Origin: an uncultured Chloroflexota bacterium | GTDB taxonomy: Bacteria; Chloroflexota; Limnocylindria; Limnocylindrales; Limnocylindraceae | DNA: 35,232 nucleotides | Assembly (NCBI GenBank): GCA_903864185.1 | Contig: CAIPEX010000035.1 | Span: forward strand, 1 to 35,232 | Reading direction: 5' to 3' | Part shown: piece by piece, positions 20,214 to 29,514 of the stretch | How positions within the stretch are numbered: the stretch's first letter is position 1 | How the letters are laid out: each line of letters opens with the position of its first letter | Translations under genes and position numbers: made by a program | Notes under the pieces: generated by a model | What the model saw: the letters and a program-made list of their open reading frames with translations, nothing else | Database searches by the model: none | Told to the model about the DNA's origin: nothing

Positions 20214-20315
20214 CAATACGCGCGCGCTACGCGCCCGCCCTGATGATGCGCATGCTTCCAGTGATATGGCGGGATCACGGCGGGCTCGCTGATCACTGGG
20301 GGCACCGGAGGGTGA

Positions 20316-20993
20316 ATGCAAGGAGCGGTGCAGGTGCGCGAACAAGAAGGAGCAGAAGCTCACGATGATCAACGCGATGCACGCGTGTACGCTGCAGTCG
20401 CTGAGCTTACGCGTGAGGATCAGCTCGAACCACAGGATCTTGCGCGAGTGTTGCGCGACCCCGCGTCGCTCTTCCTTCCCGATCTAGCGCGGCGGCTGAT
20501 TGCGCACGGCATACGCGAGGAGCACGCGGGACGAGTTGCGACAGTGATGCACGCTGTACAAGAGATTGCGCGGTGGTGGCCCGCGCCACGAACGCGCGTG
20601 CAGTCACCGGCCGACCTCGCCGCCATTGCGATGCCGATCATTGGTCGCGCACAACAAGAGGAGCTCCAAGTGGCGGTGGTCGATGGGCGCAACGGCTTGC
20701 TCGCGCTGCGCAGGGTCTATGTTGGGACGGCGACAGGTACGAGTGTGCGCATCGCCGAACTGCTCCGCCCCGTGCTGGAACTCGGCGGGGTCGGCGTGGC
20801 CGCCGTCCACAATCATCCGAGTGGCGACCCGGCCCCCTCGGACGAGGATGTGCGCCTCACGAGTGAGCTGCTAGCCGCCACCCGGCTGCTCGACATTGAA
20901 CTGCTCGACCACCTGGTGATCGGGCACGATCGGTGGGCGAGCATCCGTTCGCTGCACGGGTCGATCTGGGGAGACGCCGTCGAGCGTGGCTGA
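20316..20993 (+). CDS. radC: RadC/JAB-domain DNA repair-like protein
   Basis: GVAAVHNHPSGDPAPSDEDVRLTSELLAATRLLDIELLDHLVIG (JAMM HxH...D motif). Confidence 0.9.
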   Translation: MQGAVQVREQEGAEAHDDQRDARVYAAVAELTREDQLEPQDLARVLRDPASLFLPDLARRLIAHGIREEHAGRVATVMHAVQEIARWWPAPRTRVQSPADLAAIAMPIIGRAQQEELQVAVVDGRNGLLALRRVYVGTATGTSVRIAELLRPVLELGGVGVAAVHNHPSGDPAPSDEDVRLTSELLAATRLLDIELLDHLVIGHDRWASIRSLHGSIWGDAVERG

Positions 20994-21017
20994 GGGGGGA
21001 GTCGAACGGCGCGGTGC

Positions 21018-21023
21018 TACGAT
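21018..21023 (+). promoter_or_regulatory. -10-like TACGAT, 6 nt before mreB ATG
   Basis: TACGAT-CCCGCC-ATG. Confidence 0.6.
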
Positions 21024-21029
21024 CCCGCC

Positions 21030-22082
21030 ATGCTTAATCGTCTCTATAGCCTCTTCTCCAAGGACATCGGGATCGACCTCGGGACGGCGAACACGCTCGT
21101 CCATGTGGACGGGCTCGGCATCGTCATCAGTGAGCCATCGGTGGTCGCCGTTGAGGCAAAAAGCCGCAAGGTCCTTGCGATTGGCGCAGAGGCGAAGCGC
21201 ATGCTCGGGCGCACCCCCAGCAACATCGTGGCGATCCGCCCACTTCGCGACGGGGTGATCTCTGACGCGGCGGTGACCGAGCAGATGATCAGCTACTACA
21301 TTCGCAAGGTGCACGAGGGGGGCTGGCTCGCTGCTCGCCCGCGCATGATCATTGGCATTCCATCTGGCGTGACCGAAGTGGAGAAGCGCGCCGTTCGTGA
21401 CGCCGCAATCAAGTCGGGCGCCCGATGGGTGCGCCTCGTCGAAGAGCCGATGGCCGCCGCAATCGGCGCAGGACTGGCAGTTGGCGAGCCGAGCGGAAGC
21501 ATGATCGTCGACATCGGTGGCGGGACGACCGAGGTCGCCGTCACGAGCCTTGGGGGCATTGTCACGGCGCGAAGCATTCGCATCGCCGGTGATGAGATGG
21601 ACGAGAACATCGTGGCCTATGCGCGCCGCCAGTACAACCTCCTCCTTGGCGAGCGCACGGCAGAAGATATCAAGATCGCTATCGGATCTGCGCACTCTGG
21701 TGAATGGGATGCACAGCGGATCACCCTGCGCGGTCGCGACCTGTTGACGGGACTCCCACGATCTGTTGAGGTTGGTGCCGCTCAGATTCGTGAAGCACTT
21801 GAGCCATCAATCATCGAGATCGTCAATGCCGTTCGAGATACGATCGAAGAGACGCCGCCAGAACTGGTCGCCGACATCATGGATCAGGGCATCGTGCTTG
21901 CCGGCGGCGGTGCACTTCTCCTCGGTCTCGAGGTGCGACTCGCCGCAGAAACGAACATGCCTGTGCGCCTTGCAGACGATCCGCTCACCTGCGTTGTTCG
22001 TGGCACGGGGATCATCTTGAAAGAGGTAGACAAGCTCGAGAAGATCCTCGTCCCCGAGACCTACCAGCGACCACTCCGCTAG
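21030..22082 (+). CDS. mreB: Rod shape-determining protein MreB
   Basis: KDIGIDLGTANTLVHV, IRPLRDGVISD, VGIPSGVTEVEKRA-like, VDIGGGTTEVAV, GEMDE.. Confidence 0.98.
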   Translation: MLNRLYSLFSKDIGIDLGTANTLVHVDGLGIVISEPSVVAVEAKSRKVLAIGAEAKRMLGRTPSNIVAIRPLRDGVISDAAVTEQMISYYIRKVHEGGWLAARPRMIIGIPSGVTEVEKRAVRDAAIKSGARWVRLVEEPMAAAIGAGLAVGEPSGSMIVDIGGGTTEVAVTSLGGIVTARSIRIAGDEMDENIVAYARRQYNLLLGERTAEDIKIAIGSAHSGEWDAQRITLRGRDLLTGLPRSVEVGAAQIREALEPSIIEIVNAVRDTIEETPPELVADIMDQGIVLAGGGALLLGLEVRLAAETNMPVRLADDPLTCVVRGTGIILKEVDKLEKILVPETYQRPLR

Positions 22083-22089
22083 GCCTAGC

Positions 22090-22965
22090 GTGCTACCGCG
22101 CGACCGCGCTCAGCGCACGAGTGCCAAGGGACTCCGAACGTTTCTCGTGCTCGCGCTCATCTCCTTGGTGTTGATTCTTGGTGCAAACCTTGCCCCTGTT
22201 GTTGCACTTCGTGCGCTCCTCGGCAGCGTTGCCCGTAGCGCGAGTGAGCCTGTCGCAGGTGTGGGCCAGGGGGTTGCAGGCATGGCTGCAGGCTTCTCCG
22301 ACGCACAGCGGCTCGTAGAAGACCTTGCCACGGCCGCCGCTGATCGTGACCGCTATGCCGCCGAGGCGGCCCGCGTGGCGAGCCTCGAGCGTGAGGTTGC
22401 CGAACTCCAGGCCGTGCTCGACCTGCGTGCCAGCACCGCGTTCGACACGGTTGCAGTCCAGGTGCTCGCGCGTGACTTCTCACTCGCACGACGGGTTGTT
22501 GTCATTGACGGTGGGGCAGCCGCTGGCGTCGGCGTTGGCGATGTCGTGATCGGCGCGGGAGGGACCCTCGTTGGCCGAGTGATCACCGTCAGCCAGAACA
22601 GTGCCGAGGTGCGACTCATCACCGACCCGGAGTTCACCGTAACCGCAGAGGTCGCTTCAACCGGAGCGATCGGCATCCTTCACGGGCGAGGGGCCAGCGC
22701 CCTCGTACTCCAAGACGTTGCTGCAGGGTGGGACGTACCCATTGGCGCAGAGGTCACAACCTCGGGAATTGAGCTCAGCGCATCAATCCGTTCAATCTTC
22801 CCGCGTGGCCTCTCCATCGGACGCGTGATTGCCGTCACAAGCCTTGATAGCTCGGTACTCCAGACGGCAGACATCCAGCCGATCCTTAACACCGAGACGG
22901 CGCGCGTGTTCCTTGTGATCGTGAACTATGACGGCGGCCTGCCGATCCCGTCGGCGGCGCCGTAG
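22090..22965 (+). CDS. mreC: Rod shape-determining protein MreC
   Basis: N-terminal TM, coiled coil (REVAELQAVLDL), DGGAAAGVGVGDVVIGAGGTLVGRVITVSQNSAEVRLITDPEF; directly after mreB. Confidence 0.92.
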   Translation: MLPRDRAQRTSAKGLRTFLVLALISLVLILGANLAPVVALRALLGSVARSASEPVAGVGQGVAGMAAGFSDAQRLVEDLATAAADRDRYAAEAARVASLEREVAELQAVLDLRASTAFDTVAVQVLARDFSLARRVVVIDGGAAAGVGVGDVVIGAGGTLVGRVITVSQNSAEVRLITDPEFTVTAEVASTGAIGILHGRGASALVLQDVAAGWDVPIGAEVTTSGIELSASIRSIFPRGLSIGRVIAVTSLDSSVLQTADIQPILNTETARVFLVIVNYDGGLPIPSAAP

Positions 22966-22967
22966 CC

Positions 22968-23915
22968 CTAGATCTTTTCGAGCGCGGGGCGCACCTCTTC
23001 TGCAAAGCGAATCATCGACTCCTCATCGTGTGGCGTTGAGAAGCCAGCGATGAGGTGGCGATAGCCGAGCTGAACGTACGGCGCGAGGTGCTCGATGATC
23101 TGCTCGACACTGCCGACCGGCTGCTTATCCCACGCAGGGTTGATCCCGTTTGCTGCAAATTGCGCCTGATGGATGCGCATCGCTTCGGCCGCATCGTTGC
23201 GAATCACCACGTTGCCAATGCCAACCGTGCGCTCAATCGTCTTCGGATCACGCCCAACCGTTTCGCAGTGCTTAAGGAGCACCTCCTCCTTGTGCGCGAC
23301 CTGCTCTGGGGTGCCACTCACGTTGTTCGCATCGCCGTACTTCGCGACGAGCTTTAACGTGACCTGCTCGCCGCCACCACCGATGAGAATCGGCAGGTGT
23401 TTCTGCACAGGAGCGGGGAGATTCCGCACCGTCTTCGCCACATAGTGCGGGCCGGCCGCAGTCGGCTCAGTGCCGTCGAGCATGCCGCGCATGATCGGGA
23501 GCGCCTCGCCGAGCCAACGGAGCCGCTCAGGGAATCCATCGCCAAAGTTCAAGCCGAAGTGCTCATGCTCTTCAGCGAACCAGGCGCCACCAATGCCGAG
23601 GATGGCGCGCCCATTCGAGATGTGGTCGAGGGTGGTCGCCAGCTTGGCGGTGAGTGTCGGCACGCGGAAGGTGTTCGCACCGACCATGAGCCCGATGTGG
23701 ATCTGTGAGGTGGCCTCAGCCCAGGCAACGAGGGTCGACCAGCCCTCGAAGATTGGTCCATTCGGGTTGCCGATGATCGGGTAGACGTGGTCCCAGGTCC
23801 AGAGCGTGTCGTAGCCAACGCGGTCGGCAGTGACGCCCATCGATCGCACCGACCCCCACTCGGTGTATTGCGGCCATACCAGTGCGCCGATCTTGACCTT
23901 ACCCACGATGAACAC
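22968..23915 (-). CDS. LLM-class (F420-dependent-like) oxidoreductase
   Basis: ADRVGYDTLWTWDHVYPI, TKLATTLDHISNGRAILGIGGAWFAEEHEHFG, PILIGGGGEQVTLKLVAKYGD. Confidence 0.92.
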   Translation of the reverse strand: MFIVGKVKIGALVWPQYTEWGSVRSMGVTADRVGYDTLWTWDHVYPIIGNPNGPIFEGWSTLVAWAEATSQIHIGLMVGANTFRVPTLTAKLATTLDHISNGRAILGIGGAWFAEEHEHFGLNFGDGFPERLRWLGEALPIMRGMLDGTEPTAAGPHYVAKTVRNLPAPVQKHLPILIGGGGEQVTLKLVAKYGDANNVSGTPEQVAHKEEVLLKHCETVGRDPKTIERTVGIGNVVIRNDAAEAMRIHQAQFAANGINPAWDKQPVGSVEQIIEHLAPYVQLGYRHLIAGFSTPHDEESMIRFAEEVRPALEKI

Positions 23916-23920
23916 CCCCC

Positions 23921-23926
23921 ACGCTA
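23921..23926 (-). promoter_or_regulatory. -10-like TAGCGT, 5 nt before GTG of the LLM oxidoreductase
   Basis: TAGCGT-GGGGG-GTG on minus strand. Confidence 0.45.
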
Positions 23927-24036
23927 CGCGGCGAGCCGCCGCATCCTCGTTAGCCTACCCCTTTTACATCGGCTTTCGCGTAGAGTATGCAGGCTGGAAA
24001 TCAGGGCACCTGGTTTGGCACGATGTAGGAGGCCAC

Positions 24037-24672
24037 ATGGCAAAGCGTATCGAAGCAGCACAGGCGACAACTGGCAAGAAGAAGATGAGCAAGAAGCGCA
24101 AGTTTTTGATCGCGCTTGGCGTCATCGCCGCCGTTCTCGTCGGCGCATGGGTAGCCGTCATCAATCCAGCGATCAACAAACTTGTAACCGAGCAGGTTCA
24201 AGCCGCTGGCCTCGAAGGTGCCATCGTAGAGGTGCACGCTGACGGTGCAAAGATCACCCTGCCAACACTCCCTGCGTCAATGGCCGGCAGCGGACTCGAT
24301 GCAACAAACCTCGTTGTTGAGTTTGGCGGCATCGGCGTCGACGATGTGAACAGCATCATGGAGGGCGCCAAGTCCGGGAACTTCACACTTCCAGAAGGCA
24401 CGCACTTCTCTGTGACTGCCGATGCGCTCGCGGGACTCACCGACGTCACCGTTGTTGGCACCGAGAAGACGGCAGACCTGACGGCAACCGTCCCAAATGA
24501 TCTCGCAAAGCTGCTGAAAGAGGCGCTGAATGGCGGCACGTTCCAGGGCGTAGACGGACTCGAGAACTTCCCGCTCGATGGGATCGTACTCACCCCTGGT
24601 GCGGACGGGACGGTGATCACCGCGACCATTGACATGGCGCAGCTCCTCGCCCTGCTCGCCGCCCAGAACTAA
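24037..24672 (+). CDS. Hypothetical membrane-anchored/extracytoplasmic protein
   Basis: AGGAGG then ATG 24037; MSKKRKFLIALGVIAAVLVGAWVAV single N-terminal TM segment followed by a soluble region. Confidence 0.75.
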   Translation: MAKRIEAAQATTGKKKMSKKRKFLIALGVIAAVLVGAWVAVINPAINKLVTEQVQAAGLEGAIVEVHADGAKITLPTLPASMAGSGLDATNLVVEFGGIGVDDVNSIMEGAKSGNFTLPEGTHFSVTADALAGLTDVTVVGTEKTADLTATVPNDLAKLLKEALNGGTFQGVDGLENFPLDGIVLTPGADGTVITATIDMAQLLALLAAQN

Positions 24673-24697
24673 TTCGTCATAACTAAGGAGGCTCATC

Positions 24698-26755
24698 ATG
24701 CGTCGCCGATATAGTGCCGTTGCACTCTCACTCTTATTCGCGATGACCCTCCTCGCCGCAGCGCTCCCAAGCCGGACGCGCGCTGTTGGCGAAGCACCCG
24801 ACTGCACAATTACGAAAGACCCTGGCGCAGCTGCAAGTGATCCTATCGATGGCACTGCAGGCGACGACGTGATCTGCGGCACCGCGGGCGACGACATCAT
24901 CAATGGCCTGGGCGGCAACGACACGATTTGGGGCGGCGGCGGCAACGACACCATTACTGGTGGCGCTGGCACCGACACGATTTATGGTGAAGACGGCAAC
25001 GACCATCTCGATGGTGGCGAGGGAGACGACACCGAATACGCCGGAGGCGGTGATGACTACGTGGCGGGTGGCCCTGGTGCCGACTCGCTCTTCGCCGGTG
25101 ACGGCTCCGACGCCCTGAAGGGTGATGCGGGGGACGACTCCCTCAACGGTGAAGACGGCAACGATCAGATCGAGGGCGGCACTGGGGACGACGCTGAATA
25201 TGGTGGCCCTGGCGCTGACCGACTCTTTGGTGGTGACGGGAGCGATGCGCTTCTCGCTGAGGCCGGCAACGACTATATCGACGGCGGGGCCGGAGCCGAC
25301 TCCGGCAGCGGAGGTGATGGGGTCGACTACTGCACTCAGGTTACGGGTGAAACGATCAGCTCCTGCTTTAACGACGCCTCCGGGCCGCAGCTGGTTTCGG
25401 TCGCGGTATCACCAACCTCCATCGACACCAGTGCAGGCAGCCAAATGGTCACCGTGCGCATGCGCATCAAAGACAACGGTGCTGGAATTACGGGCTACTG
25501 CGACGAAGGCGTCCAGTACACAGAAGGCGGCGTCGACTGCTCGAGCTGGCGTGTAGGCGGCTATTTCACTTCGGGAAATAGAGAGTATTGGTACGGACTG
25601 GACAGTCGGGCCTGCCTGCCTACCGGTCATAGAGATGGGTACGGGAGCGAGGGTTCAGGCGGTATGTGCCGAATCAGCGGTACGCCAAATAACGGCATCT
25701 ACGAAGGTGCATTCTGGGTGAAGCGGTACACCCCACGTACCACGTTCAAGCTGACCTGGTTCTTTGCCACTGATGACGCAGGAAACAAGAACAAGGGGAC
25801 AACGCTGGAGGCCTCGTTTAAGCAAACAAGCCTCGGTGATGGCGTGGGGCCACAACTTATCGATGCCGCCTTCTGTGTGCCAGACGCAAATGACTGCGTA
25901 GAAGGTGCAACGATCGACACGAGCGCGAGTAATCAGACCGTCAAACTTCGTGTTCGGGTTAAAGACGCTGGAAGCGGCCTCGCAGACTCCGGGCTCTACT
26001 TAGGGATTGCATCGGCACCGCTCGCTAACGCATCGGCTGGCCGTGGTGCTGGGCTTCAGATCCCGGCAGAATCTGCACCGGTTCTCATCAGCGGGACTGC
26101 GAATGATGGCGTTTACGAGCAGACATATGTTGTGCCTAAGAACTTCCCAAAGTCACGGATCTATTTGTATGATTTTTCTGCCGAAGACCTTGCCGGAAAT
26201 ACAACCCGCTGGGGCGGTTGGGGCGGGAACGAAATGGGGCGCTTGTTAATGCAAAAAAACTTACATGTCTCCTTTAAGCAGGTGGGTGCAGGCGACGCAA
26301 CGCCACCGTCTATCAAATCACTCTCGTTCTCACCGAACTCTGTGAATGTATCGAGCGAGGGAGCCTGGGTGACGGTGACGTTCAGGATGGTGGACGCTAC
26401 TGGCCTGTATCCTGCGCGTGACGGATCGTATGTTGGATATGATTTCTCAGGATTAGGGGGATGCCTCAACGACGCGGGGAGAAACGTCGACTTTTGCTTC
26501 GGCACGCAGGATGGCCTTCTTGAATCTTGTCCAGTAGACCTTTCGGAGTTGAATAATCACGCCTGTCGCGTGAGTGGTACGGCGCAAGACGGTGTCTATA
26601 AGACGTCACTCTCCATCCCGCGAAATGCACGAAAAGGTGTGCTGACGGTCGGATGGATCCTTGCAGCTGACTCACTGGGGAATGAGGTCTATTACCAGCC
26701 AGACATTAGATCTGGGATTCCGCGATCACTTGATAAGACCGTCACCGTGCAGTAG
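24698..26755 (+). CDS. Secreted RTX/hemolysin-type calcium-binding repeat protein with three tandem C-terminal domains
   Basis: AAGGAGG SD; signal-like MRRRYSAVALSLLFAMTLLAAALPSRTRA; ~17-18 nonapeptides GGxGxDxUx (aa 52-212); three homologous C-terminal modules. Confidence 0.9.
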   Translation: MRRRYSAVALSLLFAMTLLAAALPSRTRAVGEAPDCTITKDPGAAASDPIDGTAGDDVICGTAGDDIINGLGGNDTIWGGGGNDTITGGAGTDTIYGEDGNDHLDGGEGDDTEYAGGGDDYVAGGPGADSLFAGDGSDALKGDAGDDSLNGEDGNDQIEGGTGDDAEYGGPGADRLFGGDGSDALLAEAGNDYIDGGAGADSGSGGDGVDYCTQVTGETISSCFNDASGPQLVSVAVSPTSIDTSAGSQMVTVRMRIKDNGAGITGYCDEGVQYTEGGVDCSSWRVGGYFTSGNREYWYGLDSRACLPTGHRDGYGSEGSGGMCRISGTPNNGIYEGAFWVKRYTPRTTFKLTWFFATDDAGNKNKGTTLEASFKQTSLGDGVGPQLIDAAFCVPDANDCVEGATIDTSASNQTVKLRVRVKDAGSGLADSGLYLGIASAPLANASAGRGAGLQIPAESAPVLISGTANDGVYEQTYVVPKNFPKSRIYLYDFSAEDLAGNTTRWGGWGGNEMGRLLMQKNLHVSFKQVGAGDATPPSIKSLSFSPNSVNVSSEGAWVTVTFRMVDATGLYPARDGSYVGYDFSGLGGCLNDAGRNVDFCFGTQDGLLESCPVDLSELNNHACRVSGTAQDGVYKTSLSIPRNARKGVLTVGWILAADSLGNEVYYQPDIRSGIPRSLDKTVTVQ
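24851..25333 (+). repeat. RTX nonapeptide array (~17-18 units of 27 bp)
   Basis: Successive GTAGDDVIC, GTAGDDIIN, GLGGNDTIW, GGGGNDTIT, GGAGTDTIY, GEDGNDHLD ... Confidence 0.9.
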
Positions 26756-26773
26756 CGGTCATCGATACGATGC

Positions 26774-26804
26774 AGAACGGCCCCTTCGGGGGTCGTTCTG
26801 TTTT
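26774..26804 (+). terminator. Rho-independent terminator after the RTX gene
   Basis: AGAACGGCCCC-TTCG-GGGGTCGTTCT stem (11 bp with one G-T wobble) followed by GTTTTA. Confidence 0.93.
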
Positions 26805-26821
26805 ATGGGCTACTTGCGGAG

Positions 26822-29380
26822 TTAGCCGACGATGTTGACGAGGCGCCCACCGGCGTGGATCACCTTCTTCGGCGCGCGCCCCTCGAGGGCGATCTGCACC
26901 TTTGGTGAGGCGAGGGCGAGTGCTTCGATCTCGGCCTCGGTGGCAGCGGCGCTTACCGTGAGCTTGTCGCGCAGCTTGCCGTTGACCTGGACGGGGATCT
27001 CGCGCGTGCTCTCTGCAAGGAGGCTCGTGTCGACAGTTGGCCATGGGCACTGATGGATCGAGGTCCAGCGCGGGTCGCTGGCGCTGATGCCGGCGGCCGC
27101 CTGCACGCGGCTGTGCATCTCGTCGGCAAGGTGTGGCGCCATGGGGGCGATGCCGGCGAGCAGATAGTGAATCGCCTCGTTCCATGCCGCGGTGCCAGCG
27201 ACGGGGCTGCCGCGATACGGGAAGAGCGCATTCGCGAGCTCCATGAGCTTGGCGACCGCAGTGTTGAAGCGGAAGGCTTCGATGTCGGCGCCCACGCCGT
27301 TGATCACCTTGTGTGCCGCGCGGCGCACCGCAGCTTCGCCTGCGGCCTGGTCTTGGCCTGCAGGAAGTACGCCAGAGTTTGGATCACCCGGCTCCTTACC
27401 GTGTGGGTCGAGTGCCAGGGTCCAGATGCGTCCGAGGAAGCGCACCATCCCGCTGATGCCGCTCGACGACCATGCGCCGCCTTGATCCCACGGGCCCATG
27501 AACATCAAGAAGAGGCGCACCGCGTCGGCGCCATGGCGGCTAACCAGTTCGTCGGGATCTTGCACGTTGCCGCGCGACTTTGACATGCGTTCACCGTCGG
27601 CACCAAGGATCTGCCCCTGATTGAAGAGGCGCGTGAATGGCTCTGACTCGCCGATCAGTCCAAGATCGCGCATCGCCTTGGTGAAGAAGCGCGAGTAGAG
27701 CAGATGCATCACGGCGTGCTCTGCACCGCCGGTGTACTGATCAACAGGGCACCAGGCATCGACAAGCTTTCGATCGACCGGGCCGAGTTCGTTCTTTGGC
27801 GCGAGGTAGCGGTACCAGTACCACGAGGAGTCGACGAAGGTGTCCATCGTGTCGGTCTCGCGCTGGCCAGGACCGCCGCACTTTGGGCAGGGGACATTCA
27901 GCCAGGCTGTCGCTGTCTTGAGTGGCGACTCACCGGTGGATTTGAAGTCGACGTCAATGGGAAGCGTGACGGGGAGTTGGTCGACGGGGACACCAACGGG
28001 ACCACAGGTCGCGCAGTGGATGATTGGGATCGGCGTCCCCCAGTAGCGCTGTCGGCTGATGAGCCAGTCGCGCAAGCGGTAGGTGACCTTCTTCTCGCCC
28101 GCCTTCGCCTGTTCGAGGTGGGCGATCGCCTTGGTGAACGACTCTGGCCAGGCGGCGCCATCCCAGGCGGCGCTATTCACGGCGACAGCAGCACCGTCGG
28201 ACTTTTCAACGTACGGGAGCGGTACGGCGTCGGGTGTAGCGGCGAGGTGCTGTGGGGCCACCACGGGCACGATTGGCAGGTTGAACTGCTGCGCGAACTC
28301 GTAGTCGCGCTCGTCATGCGCAGGGACGGCCATGATCGCCCCGGTACCGTAGCTCGCGAGGACATAGTCGGCGATCCAGACGGGGATCCTCTTCCCGTTC
28401 ACGGGGTTGATCGCATGTGCGCCTGTGGCGACGCCACTCTTCTCTTTTGTTGCTGTGAGTCGGTCGATCTCGGTCTTCCGCTTCGTTGCCTCGATGTAGG
28501 CGTTGACAGCGCTGCGCTGCTCTGGCGTCGTGATCGTTGCGACCAGCTCGTGCTCTGGTGCGAGCACCATGAAGGTCGCACCATAGAGCGTATCGGGGCG
28601 CGTGGTGAAGACGCGCAGCGCCTCACCGCCAGGGTGATGCTCGGCAGGCGCAACCGTGAAGTCGATCTCTGCACCTTCGGATCGTCCGATCCAATTCGTT
28701 TGCATCGTACGGATCTGCTCCGGCCAATGCATGCCCTCGAATGAGAGGAGCTCATCGGCGTAGTCGGTGATCTTGAAGAACCATTGCGTAAGGTCGCGCT
28801 TGGTTACCTGGGTTGAGCAGCGCCAACAGACGCGATCCACACCTTCGACCTGCTCGCGCGCGAGCGTCACCTCGCAAGATGGGCACCAGTCGACCGGCGC
28901 CTGCTTGCGATAGGCGACCCCCTTCTCGTAGAACTTCAGGAAGATCCACTGGTTCCAACGGAAGTAGACGGGATCACAGGTGACAACCTCGCTCTTCCAA
29001 TCAAACGAGGCACCCATGCTGCGAAGTTGGCGGCGCATGTTCTCCATGTTGGCCACCGTCCACTCACGCGGATGAATCTTGCGCTTGATCGCGGCGTTCT
29101 CGGCGGGGAGGCCAAAGGCATCAAAACCAACCGGGTAGAAGACGTTGAACCCCTGCATGCGCTTGTAGCGCGCGATGGCGTCGGTCGGGTTCATGATGTA
29201 CCAGTGGCCAATGTGCAGATCGCCCGAAGGGTAGGGCCACATGGTGAGGAGGTAGTAGTTCGGCCTGGTGGTGCTGGTGAGGTCGGTGGTGTGGAGGCCG
29301 AGCTCCTCCCATCGCCGCTGCCAGCGCGGCTCAATCTCGGTCGGGTCGTACCGCTCGAGTCGCTCGTCTTGTTCAGCCAC
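26822..29380 (-). CDS. leuS: Leucyl-tRNA synthetase
   Basis: [18 protein letters not shown] (HIGH), [27 protein letters not shown] (KMSKS), WNAAWPES editing-region context, C-terminal VNGKLRDKL. Confidence 0.98.
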   Translation of the reverse strand: MAEQDERLERYDPTEIEPRWQRRWEELGLHTTDLTSTTRPNYYLLTMWPYPSGDLHIGHWYIMNPTDAIARYKRMQGFNVFYPVGFDAFGLPAENAAIKRKIHPREWTVANMENMRRQLRSMGASFDWKSEVVTCDPVYFRWNQWIFLKFYEKGVAYRKQAPVDWCPSCEVTLAREQVEGVDRVCWRCSTQVTKRDLTQWFFKITDYADELLSFEGMHWPEQIRTMQTNWIGRSEGAEIDFTVAPAEHHPGGEALRVFTTRPDTLYGATFMVLAPEHELVATITTPEQRSAVNAYIEATKRKTEIDRLTATKEKSGVATGAHAINPVNGKRIPVWIADYVLASYGTGAIMAVPAHDERDYEFAQQFNLPIVPVVAPQHLAATPDAVPLPYVEKSDGAAVAVNSAAWDGAAWPESFTKAIAHLEQAKAGEKKVTYRLRDWLISRQRYWGTPIPIIHCATCGPVGVPVDQLPVTLPIDVDFKSTGESPLKTATAWLNVPCPKCGGPGQRETDTMDTFVDSSWYWYRYLAPKNELGPVDRKLVDAWCPVDQYTGGAEHAVMHLLYSRFFTKAMRDLGLIGESEPFTRLFNQGQILGADGERMSKSRGNVQDPDELVSRHGADAVRLFLMFMGPWDQGGAWSSSGISGMVRFLGRIWTLALDPHGKEPGDPNSGVLPAGQDQAAGEAAVRRAAHKVINGVGADIEAFRFNTAVAKLMELANALFPYRGSPVAGTAAWNEAIHYLLAGIAPMAPHLADEMHSRVQAAAGISASDPRWTSIHQCPWPTVDTSLLAESTREIPVQVNGKLRDKLTVSAAATEAEIEALALASPKVQIALEGRAPKKVIHAGGRLVNIVG

Positions 29381-29422
29381 AGGTGGGGCTCCTCTCCCTC
29401 CAAAACACGCCGTTCAGCGGCT

Positions 29423-29498
<76 letters not shown>

Positions 29499-29514
29499 AA
29501 GGGTGGCGAGTGTA

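Noticed and set aside
20316-20993. RadC as a mobile-element marker
   Set aside because: Located in the classic chromosomal radC-mreBC arrangement with no integrase, transposase or att-like repeats around.
26774-26804. Terminator acting for leuS as well (bidirectional)
   Set aside because: On the minus strand the stem is followed by GCATCG rather than a U-tract, so only the + orientation is supported.
27704-28744. 346-aa plus-strand ORF
   Set aside because: Entirely antisense to leuS; no RBS or motifs.
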